NCBI GenBank assembly: GCA_003586115.2
Contig: QVOM02000034.1
Location: 11,462,536 to 11,526,535 of the forward strand
Source of the DNA: Salvator merianae
Taxonomy: Eukaryota; Chordata; Lepidosauria; Squamata; Teiidae
DNA length: 64,000 bases
Direction: 5' to 3'
Shown here: positions 33,781 through 46,539 of the stretch, in pieces
How the letters are laid out: the number at the start of each line of letters is the position of its first letter
Position numbering within the stretch: the first letter of the stretch is position 1
Position numbers and translations under genes: made by a program
Notes under the pieces: generated by a model
Databases searched by the model: none
What the model was told of the DNA's origin: nothing
What the model saw: only the letters and a program-made list of their open reading frames with translations

Positions 33781-36700
33781 TCCGTTTCTTGGTAAAATGG
33801 ACTTAGTGCTGGGATTATCCAAATTTAGGATAATCCTGTTCCAGGCATGCAATTTAGCATCTGGTTTCTGAGGACTTAAGCCAGCCTCCATCTTCAAAAA
33901 ATCTGAGGTGTATGACCATTGTCTTTCTTTCATTCTTTCTCTTTCTCTTTTTGTTTATTTCTAGGGAGAAGGGATCCGCTGGGTTATAAGAATATGGTTT
34001 ATGGTTGGATATGTTGCCTCCTCAGTAGTGGCCCCCAGACAGGGACCACAGGGCAGCTGGGCAGAGCAGAACTCCAGGTGATAGGCCCTCTTTCATGTTC
34101 CAAAATGGCACTTTTGTCCACTGCAGACATAAATGTGGTTGGGGAGATGAAAGGGAAGCTTCTGTTCCCTTGCAGCAACCTGAAACCCTGGAGTGCCAAT
34201 GTCTGTTTAAGGCTCTCTTTTCCCCTCTACTTTTGCTGAGTTAATAGTTATTTCAGAACGCATTCATGACTCAGCTTTTTGTTTCAGGGTGCCTTCCTCC
34301 AGCTAGGGAACTTCATGGTGCACAGACTCAGTTGAGCTGTTTTAGGGAACATTTGGGTTTGTTAGGCTTCCCCTCCCTGCAACAGTAGATTCAGCCTTTG
34401 TGATTCCACTGGCCCATAGTTTTTCTTAGTCTGCAGTTGCATTTACAACACAGCTTTGTACTATGCAGCATTTTACAGGAACCAAGCCACCACCTTATAT
34501 GAGGGATGCCAGTACTTGTCACATCATCCTGTTACTTTTCTCTTCCCAAGTAGTTGGACAACTGGATGCATTGTGCAAGAAAGCTTTAGTCAAAACTCTA
34601 GCCCATTTTTAAATTTCCAGAGTACATTAGGTAATATCTGCATGGTCTCCTTGGACTGCGCCAGATGTGTTCTGCGACTGCAGAGACCACATTAGAACAC
34701 GCTCTCCAGAAGGCACGGCCTCCCAGGGAACATGCTAGCCACATAGACCCCACCCAGTGACCTGATCCCAGATGCAGAAACCATGCCTGGGAGATCACTT
34801 TAAAATAGTCTCCAGCACGAGCCAGGCTGAGTTCTTGTTTTTGCTGCCCCTGCGCAGACAGCTGGTGGCAGGAAAAGCAACCCGGGCCCCATTCCGAAGT
34901 CTAGTGACATATTGCAGGATTCCAGAAGGCAGACAATTTCTGGGGTTGTTTCCAGGGCCACAGGAAAATGTCTCCACTCTGCAACTTCAAGGGCAGGGAA
35001 ATTTTGTTCCTTGACATTGAACCTAAGCCAGGACAGGGCTGCTGTCATGCAGATAGCTGTCTTGTCATGTTCCTGGCCTTGAACGCTTGTTCTAGGCCTG
35101 GACCACCCTCTGCGGCATGCATTTAAGGCATGTGTGCAGAACTTCTGGCACCCGTGTGGCATTTTGGATGCCTGCGTTGGTGCACAGGTGTCCAACTAAA
35201 CATTTTGAGAAAGAATAAAACAGCACCTGCCTGATCTCTTCCCTTCAAATGGCAAATTTGGGGACAGTGGAAAGTGAAGGAAGCGGCAGTAGTTGTGCAT
35301 GGGCCTCAGGAATCTGTCAGCACTCACGAGCATGATCTTGTGTTTCCCTAGAGCAGAAGAGATAGATGAAGCAGAAGTAGCCGATAGATTTCACTCCACC
35401 TGTAAAATGATCTGGAACTGTATTGCTCATATTTGGATTGCGACAAGGAGAAACACAGACAACAGAGAGTTTCTCAATGGTTAATTGTAAGGTTAGTGTA
35501 AGTAGGTCACCATTTAATGGTTTCCGATGAAACATGAGCAAATGTGTCTTGTTAACACAGTGACTTATTTATGACTCAGTCCCATACTGTAAGTGTGAAG
35601 ACATGTGCTAGTTGTATATGCACTCAGATGGTTTGGATTTAGCTCAAAATGTGATTGCTCTCAGGTGCCAGCCTCAGGCCCTCTGTGAAACCAATTGCCT
35701 TAAATTACAAACACAGTCCAAAGGTGAGATGTCATGCCAGGGCTGAAATGGTAGATTAGGGGCGGGGGGGAGAATGGTGAGAAGCTGGGGCACTAAGGTG
35801 AGAATTTTGAGTTCAACAGAGCAATGAGGGTAGATGCCACAGCAAAGTTACAGAATACACTTGTATGCAAAGAACCTGAGATTTAGTCCTAGACCAATAA
35901 ACAGTTTAGGGAGGCAGTCCAAAATGCTGGCGAGGAACTGCTGATCGCTAAAGATAAAGACATTGTTAGATTTTTGTTTTGCACTGGAACCATCACACTT
36001 ACCAAACATAGACCTCATGGCTGGAATTAAAAGATAGGATGCCCCTAAGCACATTCGGAGACCAGGAGTTTGCTTTTAGAACCAGAATTAAATTTATAGC
36101 TCTTTCTACGCCAGAATTCAGTCCTGGTTACTGCAATCTTTCTTGATTTCAGCAGCTTAATTTAAACAGGGAAAGGCATCTTGTTTCTATTGCCATTCAG
36201 TGTGGGGATGAAAAATGGCTTCCGAGGGAAGTATGAGATTTAGAGTGAATGGAAAACCAATCCTGAATGGTTGTCTAGTGTTATGATAATTTCTCTGGGC
36301 ACATGTACTAGAGGTTCTCACACGCAGGATTTTTAAGGACTAAAGGTTTGGTTTAACAGACACATAATTGATGGACAATATTCAGGGAGGGGGAATGATC
36401 CAGAGCATTCATACTAAGAATGCTTTTCATTATCATAAAAAGGCAAATACAATTGGAGTAAAAATATCCATTTGTGTGAATTAGTCAAAATAATAGCAGC
36501 AACAAGTGGAGAGCAGCAGCATGGACTAATAATAAATGGAGGGTTGTGTGTTCTGATAGCTGGGAAGCAGCTCAGAGCAAGAGGAAAAAGACATTATCTG
36601 AGTGGAAGATGCAAGGAAAAATTAACCAATCAGCAGGTATCTTCAGGGAGATCCCTGGAAAACTCGATTCTTGTGACGAAAATGCTTGGTTTGAAAGAAG

Positions 36701-38577
36701 AGAAGAGAAAAGAGGAGGAGGAGAGATGGATATTTCTATAATGCCAATGTTTTCTAAGAGCTGAATAGTTTCAAGTGCTGGTGAAGGGTCTGAACAAATC
36801 AGATCTCCAAGTTCAAGTATTATCTTCTGTCGAAGCATAAGTTCTGGCTACTGGTACAGACCCAGGCTAGCACACTCCAAATAGGTTGGCTGTTTTCAGT
36901 AGAGATTTGTAGCACTTCGGTAAACTTCTTCCTGATAATAGCTGAACCACTGGCAAAAGTTAGGGAGGAAGTCCAGAGAACTTGGAAGATAATCAGCAAA
37001 AAATGCCCCTTTGGTCTCAGTACAAGGAGGACATTATGACTCACAACAAGCCCAAATCTAATTCACTTTGCCCTCACAAATGCCAGATGGTGCTCTCCAG
37101 GTCATGTCACCCCATACCTTAACAGCAGTATTTCTCAGAAGCTTTGGAAAGAGACATGGCATAGATCTCTCTTCTTCTGCCCAAAGTGATTTTCCACTCA
37201 TGGAGTTCAATTTAGCTCTTGGTGGAATGATTTCAGTGTGTACCCTTGAGCCCACAAACACACACACACCTAGGTCCTGGAGTCTCTTCTTTTATACCCC
37301 AAAATGTATCACAGGGACATGTTCTGGCAGATGTTGCAAGGAAATGATCTTAAGAAAATATTTGTATAAACTTCAGACTACTCCTGGAAGACACATGCAA
37401 GATGATGATTGAATCAGATATTGTCTAAAGTAGCCTATTTTTTGCGTCTAATATCATCTCCACAGTAGCAAAATACCTAATTATTTCAGTGGTCTTCCTG
37501 CAACCAGCAGACAAATTAAACTTTTACCATGCTTTAGCTATACAGATGAACAATTGGCATACTTCATAACACTAGTAATAATTATCTATAATTCTGTTTG
37601 TTTACTTCTTTGTCTCAGATGAATTCCGTGTCAGGTGGATGTCTTTTGAGAGACCATTCTACAGTTGAGGAGCAAACACTAAGAAGGCCTGATATCTGGT
37701 CACCAGCCTTCTAGCTTCCGCTAGGGGAAGGACACAGAGAGGACCTTTAATGTTGATCATATGGTCTGAGCCAGACAATGCTGAAGACCAGTATTGACTG
37801 CTTTGACTGGTACTTACTCTGCAGGATTTGCAGAGTAAGATCCTGTAAGTGGGAACGTTAGACATTGGAACTTCTGTGCAAAATATGCTCTTCTTTATTC
37901 AAAAAGATATCCCTTTCTGATAACAGATCCTAGTTAGTGTTGTTAACTGGCTGGGAAAAGTAGGCAGAAAACTTGATGAGTTCTTCAATGCTTAAAAATA
38001 AACCCTTATTGTGAAAGTTATTGGAACCACAATACAGTACTTTGAAAAGCCATTGAAATAGTTCCTAAATATATTGAAACTGATTTTAAAAGTGATGACA
38101 TTTATTTACACATCCATTCATTCAAGTGTATGCCTACTCTACCACTTAAGGCACTGATTGAAGTCATTCGGTTATAACACACTTTTGTATTACATGGTTT
38201 CACTTTTATGTGTTTAGTAAAATATCGCTTCTCCTGTATTCACATGGTTTTCAAAAGCATGGATTTGCTTTTATCCAGGTGGTAAAATGTAGCTTCCTTT
38301 GTTTAACGCAAACCAAAGACTTTCAATAAATGTGATCTGGTTTCTGAGATATGCTGGATTCACATTAGTAGCCTGAACCACTCCTTTAGAGAACCCTTGA
38401 TGGGTTGATCAACTGGGTATCCCTACTAAGGTGGCACTGATTTACGCTGGTTCCACTAAGCCCCATTTTGCCACAGGTGGCAATTACATGTATAACATTG
38501 TATGTGCTACATAATAAAAGGAACAAGGCTTTTAAAAAATGACATTTTGTATTTGGCTCGCTGAAAAAGACAAAGCA
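33781..38577. other. Long mostly unique non-coding stretch
   Basis: About 4.8 kb without a recognised LINE, SINE or DNA transposon. A small perfect hairpin (CTTACTCTGCA 37813-37823 with its complement 37829-37839) is visible. No exon with splice sites and a recognisable protein could be supported; frames such as 34800-35195 (131 codons, minus) and 37068-37412 (114 codons) match nothing I know. Conserved non-coding elements could be here but cannot be detected from one sequence. Confidence 0.4.
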
Positions 38578-39747
38578 TCTAGGGTTAGGGATGTGCACGA
38601 AATTTCGAAGCAACGAAATTTCGTACGAATTTCGTTGCTTCGCAGCATTCGCATCGAATGCGAAGTGCCCTCCCTATCGCGAAAGCCACGGCGATTTTCG
38701 TCAATTTTCATGACCTTCGCTACTCACCACGAACGGCTATTTTTCGTCTTTCTTCGCTGCGAAAACTGCGAAGCAACGAAGCTCGGTAGCTTCGTAGCCT
38801 CCAGTCTCTGCCTCTAGAGGTGGAAATTGTCATGCATCACATTAGGAAAGACGGTATTTTTTTAACTCTTCGCCTGCCTCGCAGCGATCGCACCGCATGA
38901 GGATGAGAAACTCAGACGGCTTGGAGTTAATAAAACTTCTTTGATGGTGTTATATAGTTCTTCGTTTTGAAACAGAGGGCAAGACGTGGTGTCATTTCAC
39001 TGCTGCTCGGAAGTAGGGAAGGAGGGCAAGACGAGGCGACATTTCGCTGCTACTCGGAAGTAAGAAGGGAGGGCAAGACGAGGCGTCATTTCACTGCTAC
39101 TCGGAAGTAGGGAGTTATTTCATCCTGCGGCTGCCGCCAGTCTTCTAAATTACGCGCTGAGCTGAAGGCAATTGCTTCGCGAGTCACTGACTAAGCCTGC
39201 CCGCCTCGTAGGCGAGGTAATAATTTCTGTGCCCCAAACGATCGGCACGGATGGCAGACAGCAACGAGTCGCGCCGATAAGTTAAAGGGACAGAAGTTAG
39301 CGCGTGTGCGCGCACAGACATGAGCGTCGAAAAGGCATCGAAAATGACGAAAAATCAAAGCGAAAAAAATTCCTTCGCTTGCTTTCGCTTGCTTTTGATC
39401 TGCAGTGAGGAACCCCAAACGTACCTTCGTTGCTTTGAATCCTGCTACAAACCGGCCGCCGGTAAAAAGTAAGCTCCGTGCAATTTTTACTTTTAATGAA
39501 GCAACTCCTTAAATTAGCAACGTGGACGGTCAAATATAGAAGGGAGAGGGCAGGGGGATATGCGGCGTTTGTTTTTCGCTACTTATTTCATTGATTTTGC
39601 ACTTCCAGTTTTCGCAAATTTTCGCTGCGAAAACGAAAATCGCCATTTTCGTGACTTCCGTTTTCCTGCGAAAACGAAGCTACGAAGCTTCGATGCATTG
39701 CGAAACGAACAGAGAAAATTCATTTCGTGCACATCCCTATCTAGGGT
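38578..39747. mobile_element. hAT-type non-autonomous transposon, family D, copy 1, 1154 bp
   Basis: The body 38586-39739 starts TAGGGATGTGCACGAA and ends with its reverse complement TTCGTGCACATCCCTA. TCTAGGGT is duplicated exactly on both flanks (38578-38585 and 39740-39747), the 8-bp hAT signature. The interior is saturated with TTCGC/GCGAA motifs and nested hairpins (for example CGAAGCAACGAAATTTCG paired just downstream). It contains three 47-bp tandem units at 38975-39115. No transposase frame is present, so it must have been moved in trans. Confidence 0.92.
38975..39115 (+). repeat. Three 47-bp tandem repeats inside the hAT element
   Basis: Units start at 38975, 39022 and 39069, each beginning gagggcaagacg and ending with a ctcggaagta block. 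They differ by a few substitutions. They lie within family D copy 1 and have no counterpart in copy 2. Confidence 0.85.
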
Positions 39748-39854
39748 TTTTTTCCTGGAAAATAATAATAGAGGGCTATCTAATAAGAACAGGCCAGTCT
39801 CACTGTAAAGTAGGAAGAAGTAGTTATGTCAGTCTTACCAGTGAGGCCACTTCA

Positions 39855-40115
39855 CTTGTTTGTTTGTTTATATCCTGCCTTTTACCTGAAGGTATCAGGG
39901 CAAAGCACAATAAAATCAGTATAAAACAGATAAAATAATTTAGTTAAAAGAATGACATAAAAGGGGAAGTTGTTTCCTCAGCCAAAGGCCAGGGTAAAGA
40001 GGTGCATTTTCACCAGACATCTGAATAGATACAATGAGAGTGCCTGATGTGTCTCAGAGGTGAGACTATTCCATAGCCTAGGCGTTCACCAAGAAGGCCC
40101 TCCCACATGTACCAA
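39855..40115 (-). mobile_element. L2-like LINE 3' end, minus strand
   Basis: Read inverted, 40110-39985 gives a gccttcttggtgaacgccta, then tatggaatagtctcacctct, then cacatcaggcactctcattg, then ctggtgaaaatgcacctctt series. This is the L2-like C-terminus (YSLTSETHQALSLYLF, VKMHLF). The tail region to 39855 holds an ataaaat-rich stretch and the tatcctgccttttacctgaa segment. Confidence 0.8.
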
Positions 40116-40139
40116 CTCCCTTAGCTATGGAAGGAGGTA

Positions 40140-41745
40140 TAATATAACATAAATTTTATTGATTAGTCAGTATTTTGATTTTGACCATATCAAAAACAAA
40201 ATTTAAAAAGCCAAATATTATATAAAGTTGACAAATATTGTTTAAAATCAACAACATTCTAACTGTCCCACTCAGCCCTTCTGGATTATGGTACGCAGCT
40301 CGAATCTTCATGGCCTTAAAGATGAACAGTGCCACTCTTAGGGTAGTATGTTTATCTAATCCACTAAGTAATATGTGCACTTTTACCTTGTTGCCAAGCA
40401 ATTGATGGTTCTCTAGAAGGGGGATTAAGTATCGGTCCCTGATGCATATAGATAGCATTCCATGAAGAAGTCTGTCAAATTTTCTGGTACAGTATCACCA
40501 CATATACAGTATCTTTTGTGGTAGGGAATATTCTGAAAGTGAGTCAGCTTTGTCATGATGTCCAACTGTTCAAATCTTGCTTTTGTGAAGATTTTATCAA
40601 GTTGGAGAGGCAAAGAGAAAGTGTTCTTTAGGTTGACTTGTTTAAAAGTGGAGAGATAAGGGGTGGTTCTGGCATGGGCGATGGCTGCCAAGTCATTTTG
40701 AGCTACTATGTCCAGGGCACGTTGGTGGAGGACTGTCCTGGCCTTGGAGACTAGGCTGCTCAGAGTTTGTAGAGACAAGCCCAGATGGAGCATTGTGTCT
40801 GCTAGGCAGAATAACCAAGATGTCTTAACCAAGATTGCAAAGGCATGGAAGTCTGTCAGAGTTCATTTGGTTTAATTTAATCCAATAATTGAATTGTCTC
40901 TTTAGGACTTCACAGCTTATGGGGGGCATCAGTAGTTCGGCCCACACAACAGCAGATAAACTAGAGTGGTTTACTCCTAGGAATAGCCGGTAGTTGCCAT
41001 AGTTGAAAACCGTCCAGCTTTGGAGCTTTCTGTACACCCTTAATCTCAGCCCCGTACAACAGTATGGGAAGAACTTTGGCTTTGAAGACCTTAAGAACAG
41101 GTCTAATGGAAACTGGGTATTTATGACTGCATAATTTTTGGAGTGGACAAGCAGCATGACCAGCTTTCATTAGAGAATACTTCACATGCTGTGCCCATGA
41201 GCCTGAGGCTGTGAAGGTAAGACCAAGATACTGGTATGCATTTACTTGCTCCACTCTTGAACCATCCAGGTGCCAGTGATGGAGCTTCTTTGTTTTGCCA
41301 AAAATCATGACTTTTGATTTGTCCTTGTTGATATGGAAGGCATTTCTTGCACAATATGTACTAAATTTCTTTAGGATTCTCCTCAAGTCCACCAGGGTAG
41401 TTGACATTAATACCATATCATCAGCATATAGAAGTATGTTAATGGCCCTGGACATAACTCAAGGCATGTGGAAGTCATCATGATTTAGAGCTTCACCACA
41501 TCATTCATGTAAAAGCAGAAGAGAAAGGGTGCTAGAATGCACACCGGAAGTGGTACCAGTTCTTTGTGTCATTGCACCACTGGCCCCCAATTGGACTTTC
41601 ATTGAGGTCTCAGAACAGACTGCGATAATTAAGGCCCACAAACTGGTGTCTATGTTAGTAACTGCCAGTTTGGCCCATAGGGTATCTCTACTTATAGAAT
41701 CAAACAGAAGGAGGTGGCATCACCAAGAGGGTCTCATGGACAGAT
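40140..41745 (-). mobile_element. Non-LTR retrotransposon of another clade, 3' 1.6 kb, long open stretches
   Basis: The minus strand holds three long overlapping frames: 41455-40961 (164 codons), 40832-40425 (135) and 40458-40156 (100). The first contains the RT catalytic box LLYADDMVLMS (YADD at 41428-41417), then AFHINKDKSKVMIFGKTKK and QYLGLTFTASGSWAQHVKYS. The second carries a CxC-type finger, YCICGDTVPENLTDFF, followed by MECYLY. The RT start (GVHSSTLSLL-like, LILHE) lies in a broken frame near 41530-41480. The text is unlike the CR1/L2 or Bov-B copies here. An I-group element such as Vingi is my best guess, unproven. It is 5'-truncated. Confidence 0.8.
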
Positions 41746-41747
41746 CT

Positions 41748-41830
41748 TAGGGCAGATCTATATGGGACAAGGCGTTCCTTTAGATATTTGGGATCCAAAC
41801 CATTTAGGACCTTATAAGTTAATTTTAATA
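41748..41830 (-). mobile_element. Small L2-like fragment, minus strand
   Basis: Plus-strand ttcctttagatatttgggat, then ccaaaccatttaggacctta, then taagtt, is the inverted form of the LTYKALNGLGSKYLKE segment seen at 22885-22935. It abuts the preceding LINE. Confidence 0.7.
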
Positions 41831-42059
41831 TTAGTAATTATTAAGTGAAGCACTTGGTAAAGTATTTTCTACTGCCACATTTCCACTCGTGGTGGCAGAA
41901 AGCGTCTAGTGGCAGTCACACCTCCCTATTTATATGCACAGCAGCTGACATAGGCACCATTCTGTGAGCGTGCAATCTTGCTGCCATCAACAGAGGCACT
42001 TCAGAGAGCCACTCCGAAGATTACCTCCTCACTCAAAAGTGGAGGTGAGGAGGCATGAT

Positions 42060-42145
42060 TTTTGTTAATATTGATTTTGTTGTAACTCACCAGACCTTCA
42101 GGTATAGGGCGAGGTAGAAATATAAATAATAATAAATAAATTTTG
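42060..42145 (+). mobile_element. LINE 3' tail fragment
   Basis: The text tgttgtaactcaccagacct, then tatagggcgaggtagaaata, then taaataataataaataaa, matches the generic L2/CR1-group 3' tail with an AAT repeat. Confidence 0.6.
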
Positions 42146-43487
42146 AGTGGCGACCAAGGGGTCTTCCCCATGTGTACTGCAAGAAGCTGCCTCCATTGAG
42201 ACATGACTACTGTAGAAACAGCAGCAGCAGCCTTCATGCTGCTCAGAATCTCCTACCTGAAGTAACCTGCTCTGCGTCCTTTAGCCTGGCCCCCTGTTCT
42301 TAATCATGGTAGAGGATATAGGGAGCAGGTCCCATCTCAGGCTTCTGCTCAGGCAGCCATATGTGACCTAATCAGTTTTCCTTTTCCGTCCCTAACCTTA
42401 TGATAATTCACAACCTTTCAGCTGTTTAACTTCCTAAATCACATTTTTTTCCTCTGTGATACAAGACTTTTTTCTTCTTATCCCCACTGGATTATCAGGT
42501 ATTGTTGAAACTGGGCCCAGACGGTCAGGTGGCAAAAGTGTGAAGATTAAACAACCTTCTGAGAGTGCTTTTCTGTGGTTTTTTTTTTAGGCTTTTGATC
42601 AGTAAGAGCCAGTTTCCAAACTGAGGATATACTTTAAAAAAAAGCTTACTTAATACTATTTTTAAATCCTATTTTCCATGGAAAGCAATAAAAGTTCACA
42701 TCATTAACAAGCACCATGTTTGGTGCTTTGTTACTTTCACAGGCTTGCAAGTAATTTTGGTTTTGCATTTTATTTCATTATGCGTACTTTTAAAAAAATT
42801 CTCCTTGTATTAGCACATTTGGCATTGTTCCTTCTCTAGGAAGAGAGGGGGAAACTAAAGACCCTTTAACTAACTCCAAGTAGTAAATCATAGCTATCAA
42901 GAATTATGGAGGAAACATTCCTTTTTTTACAAGATAACCCAAAGCTTTCTTTATCTCTGAGTAACAGGATTCACCAAGTATTTTAGCAGCTTGTTCACAC
43001 TGCTATGGTTAAGCTTGCATCAGCATTTTTTATTATAAATTCCTTTCTTCACACAGATTTATTTCTCAGCTTAGGGCAGGCAGAAATAATTTTGGACTAA
43101 ATCTTGGAGCAAAGATGAGGATCATTTCAGGTTATTTTGTCCCCCCAGCACTTCTATATTAAAAACAACTTGAATACAGTAGAGTTGCCTGTTTTCCAAA
43201 GCAATAAGAAGGAAGTGGGTGTAACTGCATTCTTTCACACAGAAACACCTTCTTTTAGTTATTAGACACATCTACCAAGGACCCAAGCAATACAAATGTT
43301 GCAAAGGAATAGCAAAGAAGAAAATGCATAACAGAGATAGACAGACATATATGAATCCATAATAAAACATAACCTGCATGCTAAGTCACTTATCAAAGTT
43401 AGGGTGCCTACAAAATGGCTTCACGTGCATTAAGAGGAACTGCATTCTTTGTTCAAAACCAACAAAGGAAAACCCAGATTGAGGATA
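42146..43487. other. Non-coding stretch, nothing recognised
   Basis: It is AT-rich with short homopolymers. No exon or repeat family was recognised. Confidence 0.4.
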
Positions 43488-43640
43488 TTAGGTGTATATG
43501 CCCCCAAGTCAAGCTTAACTCCTTGTGACTTTATGTACATATTCATGTAATTTTTCTGGCAAAAATGCAGAAGTGGTTTGTCATTGCCTTTTGCTAGGGA
43601 AAAGATGGGGAGCGAAATTGATAGAGCTGCTGGCATCCAA
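43488..43640 (+). repeat. SINE-like repeat fragment
   Basis: The text tgcccccaagtcaagcttaa, then ccttgtgactttatgtacat, then atgcagaagtggtttgtcat tgcctt, has the order of a widespread squamate interspersed repeat in which a caagtc...gacttatggc block precedes cagaagtggtttgccattgc. No promoter boxes are visible. Confidence 0.45.
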
Positions 43641-45685
43641 CCAAATGGGGGTTGGGGCTGGAAGAAAGGCCCAATGCTATGTCAGACCTCTGCTGACATT
43701 TCCCCCCACAAGACTGGATTTAAGAAAGTACAAATGATTGTGAACTTTCTTTAAGAGGACACTGTTTTCTTTGAGTGTGATTACAAAGGGCTTAATTTGG
43801 GCGCCCATTTTTAAAGGATATCCCTGTCTCTAGACACATAAAAAATCTGTGTCAGACAGTTTTACAGACTAGCACCTAAAAGCCTGCCTTGAAAAGCCCT
43901 GTGTGTCTGCACCCTTTGCCTGTTCTTTATATGCTCACCACTGACTGGCCACCACCGGTTCAGGATTTCATGTCCTTGATTGGTTGATAGATAGCAGCAG
44001 TTGTTTCCAGGCGGCTTTGATTTTGGGAGCCTCCGTAGCTTCCCACCCAATCCACCCCAAACAGTGGATAACCCTGAGAGTTATTTTCAATCAGTGGAAG
44101 GGGCATATAATCAGAGGCTTGGGGATTCAGTAAGTGGTATTTGCGTATGTTCTGTCTGTCCCTTGAGTCTCAAATTCATCCCAGGCTACCCCGTTTACTG
44201 TGTCTGATCGCAGGGTTTGTTCTGCAGAGACAGGCTGTGTTTGATGTTTGGCACAGCACAGGAGCCATCAATCTGAAAATTGCTGCAAGCCTAAAAAGGT
44301 GCAAAGAACTGTCTTTTCCACAGGCTAACCTCTTCTGTGCCAGTATGAGAAAATACTGGAATTATTTATTTTATTTTTTAAAAAAAAGGCAGCATCCCCC
44401 TGTACTGTTTCGAGAGACCCTGAGACAAGTTGCTTTCTAGGCAGTTGCTTCATTGGTGAGTTCCGGCCATCCCCTTACGGACATTAGTCCTCCTCATGTA
44501 TCTCAAAAGATATGTTTGTATCCTGACCAAACGTTCTTTGGGCCCCATCTATATTTATGGCCTTTCCCACTTAACATCCCAGTGCAACACCAAATTGTAA
44601 GTTTTGCAATATGGGGAAGTCTTGCCATGCTTTCTGCTTAACACACAGCTTCAGTAAACATCATACAAACCACAGGAGGTGGTTGTACGAACTGTAAATT
44701 ATATGCAGAGATTGCTGTAGGGGTTCAGGCATCTCAAGCCAACTTTTTTTTGATGCCTTTATATATTTTCTACATTGTGTTCGACTATTTGCAAACTTAA
44801 ATTTTCAAAGATGGGGAAATTCGTTCATTTTAATAAGGGGTTGTATATAATATTATGAAGTATATGAATGAAAAATGCTGTTGATAAATTTTAAATTAAA
44901 TAAACAGTAAAATTCGATGCTCATCATATCAAAAGTGTTGCTCCAAGGGTTAACTGCTTGAACGTATAAGCTAGTCTAGATTCTATTCATGAAAATCCAT
45001 TACATGAAACTCAGTGAGTCTTGCTGTTAAACTGGAAATTGTTTTCTGCAAAAAAAAAAAAAAAGTAGCATATACTTAACGTTAAACAATGTGACTAAGG
45101 TAACTAAACATATAAAGACTTATGACATGGCAATGTTATGGATACAATGGAAAGTGGACATTTTAGTATATAGAGTAGTAGCGTATCGCTAGAATGTCAA
45201 TATCCGAAAGCTCCAGTGTCAGATTTCTACCTGGGCCTGAAGTTCATTGGCCAAATGGGGCCAGTGACTGCTTCTTACTTTAACTCTCCTCACAGAACTG
45301 TCAAGAAAACAAGAAGGAGAAGGAGAAGGAGAAGGCTGAGAGGAGAATATTTGTCTTCTTGAGCTCCTTGAAGGAAACTGTAATGTAAATGAACTAAAGA
45401 TAGATATTGTCTCCACCCCACCCTCAGTATGGAATTTGCAGTCTTTCGCTGCTTGGAAAAGGAATCAAGAAAGGTGAAAGGAAGTTTTTCTTTCTTTTTT
45501 CTTCACAGAAAAGTGCAATTAAGCCTTGGAATTCAAACCACAGGACACAGCAAAGGCTTGTAGCTAAAATGGCTTTCAGGAGGATGGAGTGGACAAATGC
45601 TGTGATCACAAGAGGTTTTTATTTTTTTTTAAAGTACTTCTAAGGTGGCTTAGAGACAGCTCTGAGATGGAATCGTTCACACGCT
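43641..45685. other. Mostly unique non-coding stretch
   Basis: A purine hexamer tract (aggaga repeated, about 45312-45336) is present. An ATTGG and a CATATAA motif at about 43978 and 44103 lie 120 bp apart, which could be chance. No exon is recognised. Confidence 0.4.
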
Positions 45686-45828
45686 AGTCTGCCCCTCCCG
45701 CTCCCACGAACATTTTAGCCTAGAGAAGGTGGATTAGAATTGGGATGAGAACACAAGAGTCACACACTGCTATGTCTGAGGCACACTGAGCTGCCTTTTT
45801 TGTTATGTGTGACTGCAGCCAAAATGAA
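45686..45828. repeat. Possible MITE, family H, copy 1
   Basis: The left end ttcacacgctagtctgcccc and the right end read inverted, tcacacataacaaaaaaggc, share a TCACAC terminus. The right terminus resembles the left end of the insertion at 53691 (tcacatgtaacaaaaaaaag). The inner sequence shows no coding. Confidence 0.4.
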
Positions 45829-46194
45829 GGACAAACAATATACCTCTAATTAGTTACTGGGAAAAAGCAGAAGTTGATTGTTAGTGCCTACTTCCAATCA
45901 GGAGCAAAGGACTTCAAAGGGAAATGTGGGTCAGCATCTCACCACAGGCAACAGGTCCACTTCCCTTTCTCCTACACACATGTATCAGTTCCGGATCAGC
46001 TAGTATATGCACAATCCATTTTGTGCAGTGAAGTCAGTTTTCATATAGTTTTGCATAGAACCATAGTATTATAATACCTCAGCTACCACTAGCTCTACCT
46101 ATTCTGATCCCAGTACTATTTTCTTTTAGCTGCCTTCCCTCCATCCCACCAGTCTCAATGGGCGCTGCCCACCAATATTTCCAACGCTCTACAT

Positions 46195-46195
<1 letters not shown>

Positions 46196-46230
<35 letters not shown>

Positions 46231-46231
46231 T
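46196..46231. repeat. (CA)n(GA)n microsatellite
   Basis: Alternating acacacacacacac passes into gagagagagagagagaga. Confidence 0.9.
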
Positions 46232-46539
46232 GTACTGGAACCTACAGAACAAGATGACTAGAACCCACTGATCCAAAACGGCCAGCTCCCATTTCAATGC
46301 TTTCTGGTCTCTGCAGGTCTAAACCTTCTCCTCTAACACCCTTTCACAATCCTTGCCAGGCATAAGGACGAAAGGGATCCATTTCAGATTTGCCTTTGTT
46401 TTCCATCCCTTGGGGCAGCCATTTTTTTCTCACAATTTTGCATGTTCCCACATACCATAAAGGCTGGGAATCCTTAGCTAGTTCAGTCCTTTCTTTGGAC
46501 CTAGCTTGTCTTATTTTTATGTTACGTTCTCACATTTTT

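Noticed and set aside
35293..35484. Possible exon after a tttccctag acceptor-like site
   Set aside because: The 63-codon frame shows no recognisable domain and no matching donor or neighbouring exon could be found.
38975..39115. Tandem repeats as a CRISPR array
   Set aside because: Units are contiguous without unique spacers, and the sequence is vertebrate.
43970..44230. ATTGG and CATATAA motifs as a TATA promoter
   Set aside because: Single short motifs in AT-rich DNA are expected by chance; no exon or CpG enrichment follows.
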